64,000 nucleotides of DNA, from the NCBI RefSeq assembly GCF_030519375.1, contig NZ_JAUMKB010000004.1:288120-352119 (forward strand), read 5' to 3'. The translations under genes and the position numbers were made by a program. This DNA comes from Mucilaginibacter tolerans. GTDB taxonomy: Bacteria > Bacteroidota > Bacteroidia > Sphingobacteriales > Sphingobacteriaceae. Positions 61,208 through 64,000 of this stretch are shown piece by piece. A model generated the notes under the pieces. It was not told where the DNA came from. It worked only from the letters and a program-made list of their open reading frames with translations, and did no database searches. Each line of letters begins with the position of its first letter. The first letter of the stretch is position 1.

Positions 61208-62455
61208 ATGCTGTTTTTTAAACTGTTTCGCGAGAGTTTCGTGTTTGCTTTTGATGCTTTAAGGCAAAATAAGCTCCGAACCATGTTATCCCTTTTAGGG
61301 GTAACCATCGGTATTTTTACTATCATAGCGGTGTTATCGGCAGTGGCTACTTTGCGAAATAACCTGCAGCGCAGCGTAAATAAGTTGGGCAGCAATAGTA
61401 TTTATGTACAAAAATGGCCCTGGATAGGCGGCGAAGATTTTCCATGGTGGAAATATCTGCAACGCCCAGTACCGCGCCTGCATGATTTTGATGAGGTACA
61501 AAGACGCAGTCAAACCGCTGAAGCCGTATCTTATGAGATCAGCATCGATAACCGGGTGGTAAAATATCAAAGTAACACCGTTGAAGGCGCGCAGATTGAT
61601 GCGGTTTCGCATGAGCATAACAAAACCTGGAACTTTGATTTTAAGGAGGGGCGTTATTTTACGGATATGGAATCACGTACTGGCGCGCCTGTGACTGTCA
61701 TCGGGTATGATATTGCCGAAAACCTGTTCCCGGGCGGCAATGCTATAGGAAAGCAAATCAAAGTAATGGGTCGGTATGTTACCATTATCGGGGTTTTTGC
61801 AAAGGAAGGACAGGATATTTTGGGCATAACAGATGACAAGGAAATATTATTGCCGCTGAACTTTGCTAAAAACATCGTTGATATACAGAACGAGAAATAT
61901 AACCCGCAGATAGTAGTAAAGGGTAAAGACAACTTTACTGACGGTGATGTAGAAGCTGAACTGGAAGGCTTAATGCGTTCGATAAGAAGATTAAGGCCAA
62001 ACCAGGAAGATAATTTCTCATTGAATAAAACCACCTTGCTTACCAATCAGCTCGATATTGTGTTCAAAATATTCAATATCGTGGGGTTGATAGTCGGTGG
62101 CTTTTCGGTGCTGGTTGGTGGATTTGGTATTGCCAATATTATGTTCGTATCAGTTAAAGAACGTACCAATATTATCGGTATACAAAAATCATTAGGGGCT
62201 AAAAATTATTTTATTCTTCTTCAATTCCTGATAGAGTCGATCGTGCTTTGCCTGGTAGGCGGTATAGTAGGACTGCTGGTTGTTTTTGCTGGCACTTTTG
62301 TTTTAAAAGCTGCAGCCGATGTGCAAGTTGTGCTGGATGTGAAAAATATTATCGCAGGAATAAGCACATCTATTACAATCGGCGTCATTTCGGGGATAAT
62401 ACCCGCTTATTCAGCATCCAGGCTCGATCCTGTTGAAGCGATCCGCTCAAATTGA
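61208..62455 (+). CDS. MacB/FtsX-type ABC transporter permease
   Basis: The 415-residue protein has an N-terminal TM (RTMLSLLGVTIGIFTIIAVL), a periplasmic MacB-PCD domain (about residues 45-270) and three C-terminal TMs (GLIVGGFSVLVGGFGIANIM, FLIESIVLCLVGGIVGLLVV, ITIGVISGIIPAYSASRLDP). This is the MacB/LolC/FtsX layout, which pairs with an ATPase like that at 54575. The ATPase is 6 kb away, so the partner is uncertain. A 14-bp palindrome, TATATTGCAATATA (61174-61187), lies upstream of the start. Confidence 0.9.
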   Translation: MLFFKLFRESFVFAFDALRQNKLRTMLSLLGVTIGIFTIIAVLSAVATLRNNLQRSVNKLGSNSIYVQKWPWIGGEDFPWWKYLQRPVPRLHDFDEVQRRSQTAEAVSYEISIDNRVVKYQSNTVEGAQIDAVSHEHNKTWNFDFKEGRYFTDMESRTGAPVTVIGYDIAENLFPGGNAIGKQIKVMGRYVTIIGVFAKEGQDILGITDDKEILLPLNFAKNIVDIQNEKYNPQIVVKGKDNFTDGDVEAELEGLMRSIRRLRPNQEDNFSLNKTTLLTNQLDIVFKIFNIVGLIVGGFSVLVGGFGIANIMFVSVKERTNIIGIQKSLGAKNYFILLQFLIESIVLCLVGGIVGLLVVFAGTFVLKAAADVQVVLDVKNIIAGISTSITIGVISGIIPAYSASRLDPVEAIRSN

Positions 62456-62573
62456 TTTGTTTTCCCGCTGATTGTATGAAAGGCTGGTTAAGTTAATGTT
62501 AATTCGTTTGGTTAAACACATAATTTTTACAAATAGTCCACTTTGCCATCCTTTATAATACACGGATTTATTT

Positions 62574-62581
62574 ACATTTGC
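62574..62581 (+). promoter_or_regulatory. Promoter -7 element (TACATTTG) for gltA
   Basis: TACATTTG matches TAnnTTTG and lies 22 bases upstream of the gltA ATG. A TTTG at 62543-62546 is too far (27 bases) to be a good -33 box. Confidence 0.6.
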
Positions 62582-62603
62582 TACGTTTAAAAAATAAACG
62601 TGT

Positions 62604-63893
62604 ATGTCGGAAACAGCGAAATTAATATTAGGTGACAAAACATATGAGCTCCCGGTAATTGAAGGTACAGAAAGTGAGAAAGCAATAGATATTTCAAAAC
62701 TCAGAGACCAAACGGGGTATGTAACGCTGGATATCGGCTATAAAAATACGGGAGCAACGACAAGCTCTATTACATTTCTTGACGGAGAGCTGGGTATACT
62801 TAAATATCGTGGTTATCCTATCGAACAACTTGCTGAAAAATCAAGCTTTATTGAAGTAGCATATTTGCTAATCTATGGCGAACTACCCACTCAGGAGCAG
62901 TTAGCAGACTTTCAATATCAGATCAGCCGTCACACGCTGGTTCACGAGGACATGAAGAAGTTTTTTGACGGCTTCCCGTCAAGATCGCACCCGATGGGCC
63001 AGCTTTCTTCATTGGTATGTTCGTTGTCAGCTTTTTATCCTGAATCATTAAAATCAAATCAGACTACAGAAGAGCTGAACCTGAGCATTATCAAGATGCT
63101 TGGTAAAATGGCTACTATCGTTTCATGGATCTATAAAAAATCATTGGGTCACCCATATATCTATCCAAAGAATAAATACGATTATGTGACCAACTTCCTG
63201 CACATGACCTTTGGTCAGCGTACGGAGGATGTGGTGATCGATCCGGTTATTGTAAGTGCAATGAATACCCTTCTGATCCTGCATGCTGATCATGAACAGA
63301 ATTGCTCAACATCGACAGTAAGAATTGTTGGTTCATCGGAGTCTAATATTTACGCTTCTGTTTCTGCCGGTATTTCAGCTTTGTGGGGCCCGCTGCATGG
63401 CGGGGCTAACCAGGCAGTGATCGAGATGCTGGAACGTATTAAGGAAGATGGTGGCGATACCGATAAATGGATCAAGAAGGCAAAAGATAAAAACGATTCG
63501 TTCCGCCTGATGGGCTTCGGTCACCGTGTTTACAAAAACTTTGATCCCCGCGCCAAAATTATAAAGAAGGCTTGTGATGATATCCTTGAGAAATTGGGCA
63601 TTGATGACGAAGTATTGGAAATAGCTAAGAAGCTGGAAGAACACGCGTTGAAAGATCCTTATTTCATCGAACGTAAGCTGTATCCGAACGTAGATTTCTA
63701 TTCAGGTATTATCTATCGTGCATTGGGCTTCCCAACTGATATGTTCACCGTGCTATTTGCGTTAGGCCGCTTACCGGGATGGATCGCTCAATGGAAAGAG
63801 ATGAAGGAACACAAAGAGCCAATCGGTCGCCCACGCCAGATATTTGTAGGCGCAACGACCAGGGATTACGTAGATATCCAAAGCAGAGGTTGA
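62604..63893 (+). CDS. gltA: Citrate synthase
   Basis: GltA condenses acetyl-CoA and oxaloacetate into citrate at the entry of the TCA cycle. The 429-residue protein has the N-terminal beta region (ETAKLILGDKTYELPVIEGT), the catalytic histidines in ALWGPLHGGANQAV and LMGFGHRVYKNFDPRAKIIK and the catalytic Asp in PNVDFYSGIIYRALGFP. Length fits the type II hexameric-type enzymes. It is the last complete gene before the right edge. Confidence 0.96.
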   Translation: MSETAKLILGDKTYELPVIEGTESEKAIDISKLRDQTGYVTLDIGYKNTGATTSSITFLDGELGILKYRGYPIEQLAEKSSFIEVAYLLIYGELPTQEQLADFQYQISRHTLVHEDMKKFFDGFPSRSHPMGQLSSLVCSLSAFYPESLKSNQTTEELNLSIIKMLGKMATIVSWIYKKSLGHPYIYPKNKYDYVTNFLHMTFGQRTEDVVIDPVIVSAMNTLLILHADHEQNCSTSTVRIVGSSESNIYASVSAGISALWGPLHGGANQAVIEMLERIKEDGGDTDKWIKKAKDKNDSFRLMGFGHRVYKNFDPRAKIIKKACDDILEKLGIDDEVLEIAKKLEEHALKDPYFIERKLYPNVDFYSGIIYRALGFPTDMFTVLFALGRLPGWIAQWKEMKEHKEPIGRPRQIFVGATTRDYVDIQSRG

Positions 63894-63926
63894 TTTTTGC
63901 TTACATTATACAAAAGCCCGTCAAAC

Positions 63927-64000
63927 TGCACTGCCCCCAAAAAGTTAGACACTATTTGGGGGCATTTTTATGGCAAAAAACAGAAAGCATGGAGTAAAAT
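63927..64000. mobile_element. Left end of an IS3-family insertion sequence
   Basis: TGCACTGCCCCCAAAAAGTT at 63927-63946 begins a terminal inverted repeat of IS3-type elements, and a TGCCCCC/GGGGGCA hairpin (63932-63964) follows. An ATG at 63970 starts a basic frame (MAKNRKHGVK) typical of OrfA of the IS3 transposase. The rest of the element lies outside the window, so its completeness is unknown. It lies 33 bases downstream of gltA. Confidence 0.75.
63970..64000 (+). CDS. IS3-type transposase OrfA, 5' part only
   Basis: Ten codons (MAKNRKHGVK) are visible before the edge. The basic start, close behind the terminal repeat, matches OrfA helix-turn-helix proteins of IS3 elements. Nothing more can be read. 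Confidence 0.6.
   Translation, partial: MAKNRKHGVK

Noticed and set aside
63779..63997. A 72-codon frame running from inside gltA into the IS end
   Set aside because: It overlaps the well-supported gltA frame and has no recognisable sequence.

Overview
The window is a stretch of ordinary chromosome from a member of the Bacteroidota, most likely family Sphingobacteriaceae (Mucilaginibacter or Pedobacter-like). This is inferred from the nusB-DUF1573-yajC-ybbR-coaE gene order, a fused 994-residue SecDF, a Rho with a long acidic N-terminal insert, a roughly 600-residue YidC, the near absence of Shine-Dalgarno sequences, and repeated use of the Bacteroidota promoter -7 element TAnnTTTG. No rRNA, tRNA, CRISPR array, prophage or plasmid backbone was seen. 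The only mobile-element sequence is the left end of an IS3-type element at the right edge.

Layout. 1-4.3 kb: 3' part of nusB, a DUF1573 lipoprotein, yajC, a YbbR protein, coaE, an MBL-fold exonuclease and a 52-residue DUF5522 protein. 4.3-6.9 kb: a MarR regulator facing an overlapping methyltransferase-PAP2-ZIP operon. 7-13.3 kb: glmM, a cysteine desulfurase, two small disordered proteins, accD, class II aldolase and a GNAT protein. 13.3-20.6 kb (mostly minus): HMG-CoA lyase, a DUF4468-like secreted protein, type II NADH dehydrogenase, secDF, folA-thyA. 20.7-22.8 kb: ispE, a beta-hydroxyacid dehydrogenase and a LapA-type protein. 22.8-23.7 kb is gene-free. 23.7-26.9 kb: tgt-lptF/G-EamA operon. 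27.1-30.5 kb: glycosyltransferase, ECF sigma factor, rsmG, a polyproline secreted protein and a broken dprA. 30.7-37.9 kb: a SixA-like phosphatase, an ADP-heptose biosynthesis operon with a GT9 transferase and polX, and sppA. 37.9-43.6 kb: folK, Hpt, purS, pssA, rho, pyrF and a secreted protein interrupted by an in-frame TAG. 43.6-52.6 kb (minus): a DnaQ/GIY-YIG fusion, yidC, pyrG, hypotheticals, kdsB, a deoxynucleoside kinase and trpS. 52.6-64 kb: tandem plsC paralogues, gatC, a LolD/MacB-type ATPase, hypotheticals, a GH19 enzyme, a cobalamin adenosyltransferase, DUF2795, a 48-residue membrane peptide, ispD, queA, a MacB-type permease, gltA and the IS3 edge.

Functional themes. Envelope building is prominent: heptose precursors, KDO activation (kdsB), an LptF/G permease, Sec translocon accessories (YajC, SecDF, YidC), phospholipid synthesis (pssA, two plsC) and MEP isoprenoids (ispD, ispE). 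Nucleotide and folate metabolism (thyA, folA, folK, pyrF, pyrG, purS, dNK) and queuosine tRNA modification (tgt, queA) are also represented.

I did not find a defence island or a novel multigene system. The most unusual features are: (1) many intergenic gaps filled with short, degenerate, locus-specific word repeats arranged as inverted arms, often around a terminator, one of which runs into the ispD coding sequence; (2) a deleted and frame-shifted dprA; (3) a secreted-protein gene with a TAG followed by 71 more open in-frame codons; (4) Tgt lacking the zinc-binding cysteines; (5) PolX lacking the polymerase aspartates while keeping its PHP nuclease motifs; (6) paralogous plsC genes with identically placed, probably leaderless, promoters.
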